DNA of 64,000 bases from Flavobacteriales bacterium. Lineage in GTDB: Bacteria; Bacteroidota; Bacteroidia; Flavobacteriales_G; Salibacteraceae. The notes beneath the pieces are model-generated. The model saw only the letters and a list, made by a program, of their open reading frames with translations. It searched no databases and was not told the DNA's origin. The position numbers and the translations under genes are program-made. The stretch lies in contig DNTB01000003.1 in the NCBI GenBank assembly GCA_003499525.1, positions 1-64,000 of the forward strand, in the 5' to 3' direction. This document shows, piece by piece, positions 52,245-60,521 of the stretch; position 1 is the stretch's first letter, and each line of letters opens with the position of its first letter.

Positions 52245-53506
52245 TGAATAACAATATATTTCATGCTGGATTTATAGGAGCCTGAAACGAAATTGAGTAT
52301 GTAAATTCCGCTTTGCAAATGGTCAATTGGATATTCCAAAACACGTTTTTTTACTACACGCTGATCGCTCAATATTTCCCGACCATCGATGCTGTAGAGT
52401 TTTATATCTGCCGTTTGTTCCTTTTCCAGTAGAACATCAATTTTTAGCAGTCCCTGACTGTTGGGGTTCGGAAAGAGTGCAACGCGTTCCACAATATTTG
52501 TAGAAGTATCAGGACCTGTGCAGCCTGTTGAGCTATAGAGCGTTTCCCTGTAATTATTCAGTGCAGCCAGCATCCGGGATTTCTGACCTTGGGTGAAAAG
52601 ATTGGAGCATCTATCCATAGTGTAATCCATGTAATTCATATGCATATCACCTAGCGGTGCGTTATCACATGAAAATCTAGGCCCGTCCGGGCAGTGTGCA
52701 TTAGGTTTTTCCTGCAATGGAGTATCGGAAACACCGTCGTCAAACTCGCAACCTTCCTCGTTTCCCCAGGGGTGAAGCAGATTGAAATAATGGCCCACTT
52801 CATGAGTGGTAGTTCGACCCAGGTTATGATCTACTGCAAGTCTGCCCACCGTGCCAAATGTTCTGTAATCAACGACAATTCCGTCTTTATTTGCTGTGGT
52901 AGACCCGGGTAGATAAGCAAAACCTAAAGTTTTGCCGTCAATCTCACAAACCCAGATGTTGAGATAATATCTTGGATCCCAGATGTCAGATCCGCCGGTG
53001 CTCGCCCTGTAGTATTTATCTGTAGCTCCAATTTCTTCTATTCCAACAGCAACTCTTACTATTCCATCTGTTGGATTCCCTTCGGGGTCAAATTGGGCAA
53101 GACAAAACTCAATCTGCGGGTCTGCAGCAAATTCTTTGAAGCGATCGGGAATTTTGACAGTGTCATAATTGAGCTTCCTAAAATCCTCATTGAGGACTGC
53201 TATTTGAGATTCAATTTGTTGTTTGGGTAAGTTTTGTTCGGAATTGAAATATAAGATATGCACTACTACGGGCACCGTAATAACGGCGCTTTCCATTTTA
53301 AATCGAGCACTATATTCAGGTTCTGCTGATATTCTTTCAAGCAGACCGGGGTTCTCTTTGATCTGTTCTCTCAAACGTTGATCAAAACCACAAACAGGAA
53401 ACTCACCTTCCTGTGCAAGGGCATAATTGAAGATCAAGAAGAAAACCAGAACGGCTTTTTTCACCTGTCGAAAATACAATGAATGAACACTGAAAATAAA
53501 CCTCAT
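52241..53506 (-). CDS. M43-type (pappalysin-like) zinc metalloprotease with T9SS tail
   Basis: A 421-residue secreted protein. The zinc site HEVGHYFNLLH (235-245) has the metzincin pattern, but the Gly usual at position 242 is Asn. The Met-turn is MDYTMDR (about 293-299). A T9SS sorting domain ends it (about 345-421, VALFPNPNSQGLLKIDV). It would be exported and could cut extracellular proteins. An in-frame GTG at 53464 (VKKAVLVFFLIFNYALAQ) is a plausible start because it gives a compact signal peptide. It heads the menF-menD unit with 4-base coupling. Confidence 0.88.
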   Translation of the reverse strand: MRFIFSVHSLYFRQVKKAVLVFFLIFNYALAQEGEFPVCGFDQRLREQIKENPGLLERISAEPEYSARFKMESAVITVPVVVHILYFNSEQNLPKQQIESQIAVLNEDFRKLNYDTVKIPDRFKEFAADPQIEFCLAQFDPEGNPTDGIVRVAVGIEEIGATDKYYRASTGGSDIWDPRYYLNIWVCEIDGKTLGFAYLPGSTTANKDGIVVDYRTFGTVGRLAVDHNLGRTTTHEVGHYFNLLHPWGNEEGCEFDDGVSDTPLQEKPNAHCPDGPRFSCDNAPLGDMHMNYMDYTMDRCSNLFTQGQKSRMLAALNNYRETLYSSTGCTGPDTSTNIVERVALFPNPNSQGLLKIDVLLEKEQTADIKLYSIDGREILSDQRVVKKRVLEYPIDHLQSGIYILNFVSGSYKSSMKYIVIQ

Positions 53507-53556
53507 GTTGGAGATTAGTAATTTATAAGCTCAAATAAGTTTGTTTTGTAAGCATC

Positions 53557-54249
53557 ATGATCAGGATATTATTGGTTGAAGATGAACCGGGTTTATACGA
53601 AGGGCTCAAGCTTAATCTTGAGTTAGAGGGATACCATGTTACCCTCGCAACAGATGGAGAATTGGCCATAACCAAGTTCCGTTCTGAGAGGTTTGATCTT
53701 ATCATCCTTGATATCATGATTCCGAAGATGAGCGGTCTGGATGTTTGTGAAACCATCAGATTGGAAAACGATAAAATACCCATAATGTTCTTGTCGGCAA
53801 AAGGGTCGAATCTGGACAAAGTGGAAGGACTAAAAAGGGGAGGGGATGACTATATGTCTAAACCCTTTCATTTGGAGGAATTCTTATTGAGAATAAAGAA
53901 CTTACTAAAGAGGTTCGCCGATGAATCCGGTAATTCTTCTGTCGAAAGTGTATTCACCTTCGACGATGGATCTGTAGATTTTGGGGCTTTTGAAATTACC
54001 ACATGGGAAGGGGTAAATAAAAGAATCTCGAAACGTGAAATGAAACTCTTAAAGTTACTTATTGAAAAAGAAGGACAGGTCGTTTCAAGAGAAGAAATAT
54101 TGAGTAAAGTATGGGGATACAATGTTTTTCCCTCCACCCGAACCATAGATAACTATATTCTAAACTTCCGAAAATACTTTGAACGTAACCCCCGCCACCC
54201 CGTTCATATTCACTCGGTAAGGGGGGTTGGATATCGTTTTGTGAGGTAG
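53557..54249 (+). CDS. OmpR/PhoB-family response regulator
   Basis: The 230-residue two-domain regulator has a receiver domain (1-120) with acidic pair Glu8-Asp9, phospho-acceptor Asp52 in ILDIMIP, Ser80 and Lys102 (SKPF), and an OmpR-type winged helix (about 130-230, TRTIDNYILNFRKYFERNPRHPVHIHSVRGVGYRF). No histidine kinase lies next to it in the window, so its partner is unknown. It is divergent from the metalloprotease across 50 bases and convergent with a barrel gene 2 bases away. Confidence 0.95.
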   Translation: MIRILLVEDEPGLYEGLKLNLELEGYHVTLATDGELAITKFRSERFDLIILDIMIPKMSGLDVCETIRLENDKIPIMFLSAKGSNLDKVEGLKRGGDDYMSKPFHLEEFLLRIKNLLKRFADESGNSSVESVFTFDDGSVDFGAFEITTWEGVNKRISKREMKLLKLLIEKEGQVVSREEILSKVWGYNVFPSTRTIDNYILNFRKYFERNPRHPVHIHSVRGVGYRFVR

Positions 54250-54251
54250 GG

Positions 54252-54857
54252 TTATTCTATATATCCAAAGCGTTTTCCAAAAACTATACCCAGGGTTATA
54301 CTGCTGTATTCTTTTTTGTAATCGTAATACATGCTAAATGCTACATCCCATTCGTTCCGAATGGGTACTTCAAACTCAGTTCCAAGACGGATTACGGGAA
54401 GGTTTTCTACCTCGTCGAATTCAATACCTCCTCCTACAAATAGGGACCAATTAGGATAAAACTCATATACAACAGCGGGAGTGGACACGAGATTGAAATA
54501 TCTTTCGAGTAAGTTTCCCTGGTTGGTTAGAATCGTATAACTGTTCAATTCGATATCATTGAGCAAAGCAATTCCAAACCTTGGCCTGATCCAGTACTCA
54601 TAGTCAAATCCAAAGGTTGCCGAGAAGGTAAGTCCTTGTTCATCATTGTCCGCTTCACGAATGGTGGGAACCAAAGTATATCCAACAAGAATGGCTGCCC
54701 TATGGCGGTGATAAGAATGGCACTTTACAAAAAGGCCCCGAGGTTGTTCCTCTAAGCAATCTTTATTTTTATTCGGTTCTTTCTTTTGTTCCTCCTGTCC
54801 AAGAGTGTTATAGTTGATGGTGGTTAAAAGCATGATCAGAAATAAGAACCTGAACAT
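54252..54857 (-). CDS. Secreted protein, probable outer-membrane barrel
   Basis: The 201 residues start with a signal peptide (1-20, ending NTLGQ) and continue with a Lys/Glu-rich linker and a C-terminal set of alternating strands (ATFGFDYEYWIRPRFGIALLNDIELNSY, WDVAFSMYYDYKKEYSSITLGIVFG). This resembles a small outer-membrane barrel of Bacteroidota. The mature N-terminus has a His/Arg/Tyr cluster (KCHSYHRHRAAI). No named family. It ends 2 bases from the response regulator gene. Confidence 0.65.
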   Translation of the reverse strand: MFRFLFLIMLLTTINYNTLGQEEQKKEPNKNKDCLEEQPRGLFVKCHSYHRHRAAILVGYTLVPTIREADNDEQGLTFSATFGFDYEYWIRPRFGIALLNDIELNSYTILTNQGNLLERYFNLVSTPAVVYEFYPNWSLFVGGGIEFDEVENLPVIRLGTEFEVPIRNEWDVAFSMYYDYKKEYSSITLGIVFGKRFGYIE

Positions 54858-54917
54858 TATCTTTAAATTTTAAAGTCAAAATTACTCAATGTTTCAAGTC
54901 TTGTTTGAGCAAAAAAA

Positions 54918-54943
54918 AAGCTATCTCAATTATGAGACAGCTT
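54918..54943 (-). terminator. Intrinsic terminator after the YceI-family gene
   Basis: AAGCTATCTCA (54918-54928) and TGAGACAGCTT (54933-54943) pair around 4 bases, with one G-U pair. Leftward the stem is followed by a run of nine T (A-run at 54911-54919). It ends 24 bases past the YceI stop. Confidence 0.85.
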
Positions 54944-54967
54944 CTTTCTATATTTCAGTTTATACAA

Positions 54968-55585
54968 TTATGACTTCTTCATCAGTGTGATTTCAAACTG
55001 CATATCGTCGTTCAAAACCATTTCCTGAAGCGGGTGATCCCAGGTTACATCATATTTCTTTCGATCCACGACCATAGTTCCAGTCATGGTTCCTTTATCA
55101 GCATCAATCATTAAGTTTTCAACTTTTTCAGGGTTTGTTACTCCTCTAACGGTCAAGTCTCCCATAAGGGTCTTTCCATCTTCAGATGAGCCTGTTATGA
55201 CAAAAGTTGCTGTAGGATATTCTTCTACAGAGAAGAAATCCTCCGAACTTAGGTGGCTCACGAGCTTTTCAGGAGTACTTCCCTCTTCCGGTTTGTAGTT
55301 GTCATCTTCAGGAGTAATGGTAGTCATATCGATAGTGAAAGAACCACCAACGACTTTGTTTCCATTCATTTTTACATTTCCCTCAGATACGTTTACAGTT
55401 CCATAGTGCGAATAAACCCCAACCAAGGTTCCTTCCCACTGAACTTTTCCATCCACGGCCACGTCCATAGTTTCGGCCGACATTGATGCTTCCGGTTTTT
55501 CTTCTTGTTTTTTGGATTCACCTCCGCCACCGCAAGAGGTAAAAATGAATGCTGCAGTTGCAGTTGCTAATACGAGTTGTTTCAT
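54968..55585 (-). CDS. YceI-family lipoprotein
   Basis: About 205 residues. The lipobox FTSC (Cys18) is followed by a Gly run and a Glu/Lys-rich linker. The C-terminal domain is a YceI-type lipocalin fold (VQWEGTLVG, GSFTIDMTTI, FFSVEEYPTATFVIT, GDLTVRGVT), the fold that binds polyprenoids and is exported in E. coli. The frame opens at 55666, but the ATG at 55585 gives the signal peptide. The gene is divergent from the DtxR-type regulator. Ligand unknown. Confidence 0.9.
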   Translation of the reverse strand: MKQLVLATATAAFIFTSCGGGGESKKQEEKPEASMSAETMDVAVDGKVQWEGTLVGVYSHYGTVNVSEGNVKMNGNKVVGGSFTIDMTTITPEDDNYKPEEGSTPEKLVSHLSSEDFFSVEEYPTATFVITGSSEDGKTLMGDLTVRGVTNPEKVENLMIDADKGTMTGTMVVDRKKYDVTWDHPLQEMVLNDDMQFEITLMKKS

Positions 55586-55638
55586 TTTTTCTTTTTTGAA
55601 TTTGTGTCCCTTTAACGGGTTTTGTTTAATAATGTTCA

Positions 55639-55666
55639 CAAACATGCAATACCTTAGCGAGAACAA
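55639..55666 (-). promoter_or_regulatory. Probable promoter of the YceI-family gene
   Basis: On the leftward strand a TTG (55664-55666) is followed by 17 bases and CATGTTTG (55639-55646), one base off the TAnnTTTG box. It lies about 54 bases before the ATG at 55585, and inside the longer open frame, which again favours the downstream start. Confidence 0.35.
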
Positions 55667-55692
55667 GTTTAATATGTTTATGATTTTTCAAC

Positions 55693-55706
55693 ATTTTGTT
55701 CAAAAT
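55693..55706. promoter_or_regulatory. Small AT-rich palindrome upstream of the DtxR-type gene
   Basis: ATTTTG and CAAAAT form an exact 6-base inverted repeat around TT, 20 bases before the regulator ATG. It could be an operator for that regulator, but AT-rich palindromes of this size arise easily by chance. Confidence 0.22.
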
Positions 55707-55725
55707 AGCTCAATAAAAAAATGTT

Positions 55726-56397
55726 ATGGAACTGAGTAAGAACGAAGAGGACTATCTGAAAGCCCTTTTTCACTTAACTGTTGAAAGAGAACAAATGGAT
55801 ACCACGAATAGTCGGCTTGCTGAGTTTTTGAACGTTTCACCAGCTTCGGCCAATGGTATGATTAAAAAACTGGGCGATAAAAAGCTGGTTAATCATAAGA
55901 AGTATGGTTCACTTAGCTTAAACGAAGAGGGAGAATTGATTGCGGCTAATCTACTCAGGAAACATCGCCTTTGGGAAACTTTCCTCTTTGGCACTTTGCA
56001 TTTCTCCCGGGAGGGAGTTCACGAAATTGCTCATCAACTTGAGCACATTAAGTCCGATGAACTTGTTGAGCGACTTGACGAGTTCTTAGGCTTCCCCAAA
56101 AGAGACTGTTTTGACAATGTAATCCCCGACAAAAGTGGCCATTACGAAGTTGAACCGCGTATGAATCTTAATCAGGCTAAAAATGGAGTTCTGTATGAGT
56201 TTGTAACTCTTCGCGACAAGAATCCTTCAGCCCGCGACCTGATTGACAAAATGGGGATGGTATTTCATTCAAAAGTGAAAGTGGTTCAGCGGTACGAATA
56301 CGACCACTCTCTTGATCTCGAAATCGATGGTCGGCTGCATCACATTTCAGGAAAACTTGCCGAAATAATCTGGGTACGACGCATAAGAAGAGTTTAA
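55726..56397 (+). CDS. DtxR/MntR-family metal-dependent regulator
   Basis: The 223 residues show the full three-domain layout: winged helix (about 1-65, NSRLAEFLNVSPASANGMIKKLG), the metal-binding and dimerisation domain (about 66-140, RKHRLWETFLFGTL, HEIAHQLEHIKSDELVERLDEFLGFPKRD), and a C-terminal FeoA/SH3-like domain (about 150-223). Metal ligands in the central domain (His, Glu, Glu) are kept. It represses metal-uptake genes when Mn or Fe is bound; which metal cannot be told. No transporter gene is adjacent. It is divergent from the YceI gene and convergent with a 458-residue gene by 4 bases. Confidence 0.92.
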   Translation: MELSKNEEDYLKALFHLTVEREQMDTTNSRLAEFLNVSPASANGMIKKLGDKKLVNHKKYGSLSLNEEGELIAANLLRKHRLWETFLFGTLHFSREGVHEIAHQLEHIKSDELVERLDEFLGFPKRDCFDNVIPDKSGHYEVEPRMNLNQAKNGVLYEFVTLRDKNPSARDLIDKMGMVFHSKVKVVQRYEYDHSLDLEIDGRLHHISGKLAEIIWVRRIRRV

Positions 56398-57770
56398 TCG
56401 TCTCGTGCGGTATTGATCGGGCATTGTTCCTGAACGGCATTAATAGACCAGCCTTTCTCTTCCGTTTCGAAAACGAAATAGTGGGTAGAACCATAAAACA
56501 GATGACTCATGATATTAAAGCCGATCTGTTCTTCTGAAGGGCTATTTAGAATGTCAGTGATATTTTCAAGTTTTTGATTATGAGTATTGTATAGGTAAAT
56601 CAAATCGTTGGAAGTTGGAGGTTTAACCCAGGGTTTGAGATCTTCCCAGAACTGAAACTGATGACATAGTATTTTTCCTTCATGGTTAATTTTCCAGGTT
56701 GCCCATCGATGATCATCTTTTACAGTTAGAATAACTGTATCATGATTAAATTGAGTATTGAGATAAACCAAAGGCTGATTGATATTGTGATATCCGGCAG
56801 CACCCAGCCAGGGTTCATCTGGCAATTCTATGGTTCTCTCCCAGAGTGAGTCTCCTGTAATGGAGAACAGGGCCACTTTAACTACTTTATTCTTGAAGAC
56901 TTCAGAATTCTTACCATAAATACCTGAAAATAAGATCTTCGATCCATCAGGTGAAAGTTTTAGGAATCCACCCGTTCGGGGGTTGGTCTTCCCATTCATC
57001 CTCATTTTTTCTGGAGTATTGACTTTAATGACACATACTGAATCTACCCTAAGATGCCGTTTTAGTGCTCCTATTTGATAGAACCATGTTTCGGGTTTAT
57101 TCTTTGATTTTAATTGGTAGTCTGTGGTATACAGCAGGGTGTTAGAATTGTGATATCCGGCAATACGCCAATAGTTAAAGGCGCTGGGTCGAGGAATTTT
57201 GGGCATTTCCATGGAATCGAGCTTTATGATTTTTTCATCAGCCAGGTATTCATACCAGAAGATTTTCTCTTTTTTAAATCTGTTGTGATACCCTAATTCC
57301 TGTTCAGTAAAAAGGATGGTAAGCCCTGAAATGGATGGATGAGCGTAGTAGAAGTGAATTCTTCTATTTTTTCGAGCCGTTGGTGCCATTGCAGAATCGA
57401 CTTTACCACCGGGAGTCAGGTGTAGAACCTGAATGTTCGTTCTATTGGATAAATCGACAAGATAGATACTCGAATCTGAGGCGATTACCTTCAGCGGATA
57501 TCTTTTGGGATATAAGCCGCGGTCGTCAACCTTCGGACTATTACGATTATTTAAGATTTGTGCACCCCAGGAATCCACTGGGTTTCCAAGGACATCGTAA
57601 TGATCAATTTTTACGTCCTTTTTGTCATGGGTGATAAACAGAAAGGTGCTGTCAAGACTGAGTACTCTTGCTGGGGCCTGAGATAGTTTTAAAGGGCGGA
57701 CGGTTTGGCCTTTAAGGGATAACCCGCTGATGATGAAGGCTACAAAGAGTGTAATTCTAACAATCGCCAT
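56394..57770 (-). CDS. Secreted protein, probable beta-propeller
   Basis: A 458-residue exported protein (signal 1-22, ending LKGQ). The rest consists of repeated short strands with the 'xxSPDGSKILFSGIYG' and 'LVYLNTQFNHDTVILTVKDDHRW' pattern of propeller blades, without an enzymatic motif. I do not recognise a family. Its start overlaps the esterase gene by 14 bases, and its stop overlaps the convergent DtxR-type stop by 4, so it is the third gene of a methyltransferase-esterase-propeller unit. Confidence 0.68.
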   Translation of the reverse strand: MAIVRITLFVAFIISGLSLKGQTVRPLKLSQAPARVLSLDSTFLFITHDKKDVKIDHYDVLGNPVDSWGAQILNNRNSPKVDDRGLYPKRYPLKVIASDSSIYLVDLSNRTNIQVLHLTPGGKVDSAMAPTARKNRRIHFYYAHPSISGLTILFTEQELGYHNRFKKEKIFWYEYLADEKIIKLDSMEMPKIPRPSAFNYWRIAGYHNSNTLLYTTDYQLKSKNKPETWFYQIGALKRHLRVDSVCVIKVNTPEKMRMNGKTNPRTGGFLKLSPDGSKILFSGIYGKNSEVFKNKVVKVALFSITGDSLWERTIELPDEPWLGAAGYHNINQPLVYLNTQFNHDTVILTVKDDHRWATWKINHEGKILCHQFQFWEDLKPWVKPPTSNDLIYLYNTHNQKLENITDILNSPSEEQIGFNIMSHLFYGSTHYFVFETEEKGWSINAVQEQCPINTARDD

Positions 57771-58866
57771 AGAAGTATTTTAGGACTTCGGCGAAGTGCT
57801 TTCGCCAGAAGTAGTAGTTATGAGCTTCTGGTTCTTCCACGTATGTGTAATTATCCATTGATTGAAATAACTGGTTGAGCGAAGCCACACTAGAATGTAT
57901 TTTGTCCAAATGATCATAGGTTCCATGGAGCAAATAGATTTTTTTCCATGAGTTTGAACCTCTCAAGCTCTCCAGAACCTCAATACTGACATAGGGTGAA
58001 AACGGTGCAACGTATTTGTACTTGTCAGGATACCTGACTGCCGAATAGAGCGAAATATGGCCTCCGTATGAAGAACCCATGACTCCTCTGACATCCTTTT
58101 TCTCCTTGATATTGTATTGAGAAACAGCATAGGGTAGCAATTCTTCTTCAATGAATCTCACATAGTCTGCTTTGAGGTCATCGCGGTACTCTCTCGTTCT
58201 TTCTTGTGGCGAAACAAATAGGACGACTACAGGCACAATGACCTGCTTATGAATAAGATTATCCAGTTGTAATTGTGCCCGGCCACGACGCACATAATCC
58301 AATCCATCATGGACAATAAGAACCGGGTACTCGGCCTCTTTTTCGAAACCCGATGGTAAATAAACCGCTACAGGCCGGGTTTTTCCAAAAATTTTGCTTT
58401 CTAAATTAAACTGATACAATGCTCCCCCTGGTGTTTCTTCGTCTTCATAAATCCACTCGGGCTCCAGATATTCCGGCATTTTAACCTCTGAATTAAACCC
58501 CAGATCGGTAATGCACGAATCATCGTTCAATGGGTCTGTTTTCCAAGAGTTGTCGATAATCAACTTGTACTCTAATCGCGCTTCGGGCTGAAAAACCTCT
58601 GTGTGATAATGGATATTTGAGCCTATAATTTTTTGCATTGATTTAGGCTGCCATCCAGTAAAATCTCCAACTATTGAAGCATTCTTTGCATTACCGGTGT
58701 AAAAAAAGAATGCCGTATCTCCCTGAATTACAGGTGATTGTCCCTTTTTAGTTAGTGATTTTATGAGTGTTATTTGGGTATCTTCCTGTTGCAAACAAGC
58801 ACTTAATAACACGGTTAAGAACATCATAGAATAGGGGATAGGATTCATTCTTATGACTTTTAACAT
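57757..58866 (-). CDS. Esterase-family hydrolase lipoprotein (enterochelin esterase-like)
   Basis: A 369-residue lipoprotein (lipobox LSAC, Cys24). An N-terminal Ig-like/CBM48-type domain (about 45-135, ASIVGDFTGWQPKSM) precedes an alpha/beta hydrolase of the esterase D/Fes family with Ser266 (MGSSYGG), Asp318 (HGTYDH) and His349 (EAHNYYFW). This layout is that of enterochelin esterase-like proteins in Bacteroidota, acting on siderophore or sugar esters; the substrate is unknown. An alternative ATG at 58848 would drop the positively charged start, so I keep 58866, which overlaps the methyltransferase stop by 7 bases. Confidence 0.88.
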   Translation of the reverse strand: MLKVIRMNPIPYSMMFLTVLLSACLQQEDTQITLIKSLTKKGQSPVIQGDTAFFFYTGNAKNASIVGDFTGWQPKSMQKIIGSNIHYHTEVFQPEARLEYKLIIDNSWKTDPLNDDSCITDLGFNSEVKMPEYLEPEWIYEDEETPGGALYQFNLESKIFGKTRPVAVYLPSGFEKEAEYPVLIVHDGLDYVRRGRAQLQLDNLIHKQVIVPVVVLFVSPQERTREYRDDLKADYVRFIEEELLPYAVSQYNIKEKKDVRGVMGSSYGGHISLYSAVRYPDKYKYVAPFSPYVSIEVLESLRGSNSWKKIYLLHGTYDHLDKIHSSVASLNQLFQSMDNYTYVEEPEAHNYYFWRKHFAEVLKYFYGDC

Positions 58867-59606
58867 TGAATTATGAAAAATGCGTAGGAGTAATAATCCC
58901 TGTATTTGAGATAAGCTTCATATTCGCTCTTCTCGAAAGCAAGAAAATCATTTACACCTTCTTGCGAACTGAATTTACTCACAAACTCTTTCGTTCTGCG
59001 GGAGTTTGGTTCATAGTAGTTGTCAACCCAACAACTTTCCGGTAATATAAAGGAGTCGATAAGCCTCATTCCATTATTTGAAATTTGCTCCTCTTTTTCA
59101 ATGATAGTGCCTATTCCAGGGTAGTTCTCGTTCCAGTAGTCTTCGATTTCTTTGGGGCGATTTTCTGAAATCCAGACTAGTTCAGAAATGACCATCATTC
59201 CATTGGGCTTCAAGAATTTACTGAATTGTCGTAGACCATTTTCAAACCCAATGTTATATACAGAGCCTTCCGCCCATATCAGATCGAAGGTGGCTTCATC
59301 CAGAGGGATTTCAGACATATTTCCAAAAAGTGGGCTGATGCGATTTTCAAACCCGGCATCTACGGCACGTTCCTCCATTTTTACCAACAAGCTGATGCTA
59401 TTGTCCACAGCAGTTATTTCAGCATTGGTATGATGCAGAAGTGCCAAAGTCTGAGCACCAGTTCCGCACCCTATGTCGAGAATTTTTAGGTGTTCATTTC
59501 TTGAAAAGCCGGTTAAATCAAATGCCTGCATAGTGTGGTCATCGCTACCGGGCGCGAGACGATGGCTGTTTAGGTGAAATTCTATGAGTAAATCGTAGTA
59601 GTCCAA
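58860..59606 (-). CDS. Class I SAM-dependent methyltransferase
   Basis: A 248-residue Rossmann-fold methyltransferase with SAM motif I LDIGCGTGAQT (about 43-53), the acidic residue after beta 2 (AVDNSISLL), and motif post II LIWAEGSVYNIGF. The C-terminal part has YFxxSRRTKEFVSKF-like features of the class with unknown substrates. It is the first gene of a three-gene overlapping unit with the esterase and the propeller protein. No substrate can be assigned. Confidence 0.88.
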   Translation of the reverse strand: MDYYDLLIEFHLNSHRLAPGSDDHTMQAFDLTGFSRNEHLKILDIGCGTGAQTLALLHHTNAEITAVDNSISLLVKMEERAVDAGFENRISPLFGNMSEIPLDEATFDLIWAEGSVYNIGFENGLRQFSKFLKPNGMMVISELVWISENRPKEIEDYWNENYPGIGTIIEKEEQISNNGMRLIDSFILPESCWVDNYYEPNSRRTKEFVSKFSSQEGVNDFLAFEKSEYEAYLKYRDYYSYAFFIIQC

Positions 59607-59722
59607 TGTTTGGGGTTTAATCGCTCAACAGTTGTTTATCGTACTAATTATAAAATATAAATTCAATTGCAAGTTTAGGGGTTCTTCCAGTATCTATTGC
59701 TTCACCAGCCGACCTATAGATA

Positions 59723-59991
59723 CTATGGTAGATTTTGTTGCTCTTCCGGATTAACAAGTGAAATCTTATGCACGTATTTTTTCAATACCCATCCAACATG
59801 AATCAGGAGTAGCCAGGAGAGCGTCCATACAAGTAGCACGAAATAAGTCATTGGAAAAGTTATTGAGGCAACAAACAGATAAGGTAGTAGTTTGAGATAT
59901 GTATTTGTTATTGCATGACTCCATGCTCTTTTTGAGCCTTAAATTCTTGTCTGGCTTTAAGCGGATAGATATCCTTAGAGTATTTAATCAA
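59723..59991 (-). pseudogene. Frameshifted 2TM-domain protein gene
   Basis: Two partial frames on the leftward strand join with a -1 shift near 59915. The first (TTG at 59991, stop at 59908) reads IKYSKDIYPLKARQEFKAQKEHG; the second (stop at 59723) reads HAITNTYLKLLPYLFVAS then TFPMTYFVLLVWTLSWLLL and IHVGWVLKKYVHK. Together they match the 2TM domain: basic helix, conserved HA, two spans with W-x-x-SW, then IHVGWVLKKY. One base is missing; with it restored the gene has 89 codons plus stop. It follows the small membrane protein gene by 10 bases. It is either a real mutation or a sequencing error. Confidence 0.6.
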
Positions 59992-60001
59992 AGAACCGGA
60001 A

Positions 60002-60499
60002 TTACTTTGGAGTACTGGCGTAGAAAAGTGATCTTAATTTCTCCCAAAAATCACCGCCAAGAACGAATAGGCTTGAGAACCAAAGGAAATGAACTAAAAT
60101 ATTGATAATCAGAGTATTATTGTCAAATACTGAGCCAAGATTTATATAGGGAATTAGGTTGAAATAGATAAAAGGAAAGACGAACATAGCAAGCCCTATT
60201 TTGTATCTGATTGGGCTTACATATTCTGGTGGGCCATACCTCCATAAAAGAACATTAAGAATACGCTTTAAATATTGAAAACCGTCTTTGCCCATTATGG
60301 CTACACCTGCGAGCATAAATAGTTCAGGTATTCCGAAAGCAAGTAGACCTGATATTAATGATTTTAATCCCAATGATAATGTCGAATTGACGACGAATGG
60401 AATGAGCAATGGACTTAAGAACCCCAGGATCATTACAATTGTGCCCAATATGATACTGGATTTAGGCCTTATTCTCGAATTAGAATTTTGGTCCATCAC
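60002..60499 (-). CDS. Small membrane protein with an internally repeated two-span unit
   Basis: The 165 residues have about five to six hydrophobic spans. The first unit (about 13-82) ends GKDGFQYLKRIL and the second (about 98-160) ends GGDFWEKLRSLF, so the protein seems to be a duplication of one unit resembling the 'transporter suffix' family of short proteins. No catalytic motif. It lies 22 bases after the bestrophin gene and 10 bases before the frameshifted 2TM gene, suggesting an ion-channel or membrane-stress cluster. Function unknown. Confidence 0.68.
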   Translation of the reverse strand: MMDQNSNSRIRPKSSIILGTIVMILGFLSPLLIPFVVNSTLSLGLKSLISGLLAFGIPELFMLAGVAIMGKDGFQYLKRILNVLLWRYGPPEYVSPIRYKIGLAMFVFPFIYFNLIPYINLGSVFDNNTLIINILVHFLWFSSLFVLGGDFWEKLRSLFYASTPK

Positions 60500-60521
60500 T
60501 TTGAGGGTGTATTTATCAAAG

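Noticed and set aside
59899..60105. 68-residue open frame on the + strand
   Set aside because: It runs opposite the 2TM remnant and the end of the small membrane protein gene; the leftward reading gives the better protein.
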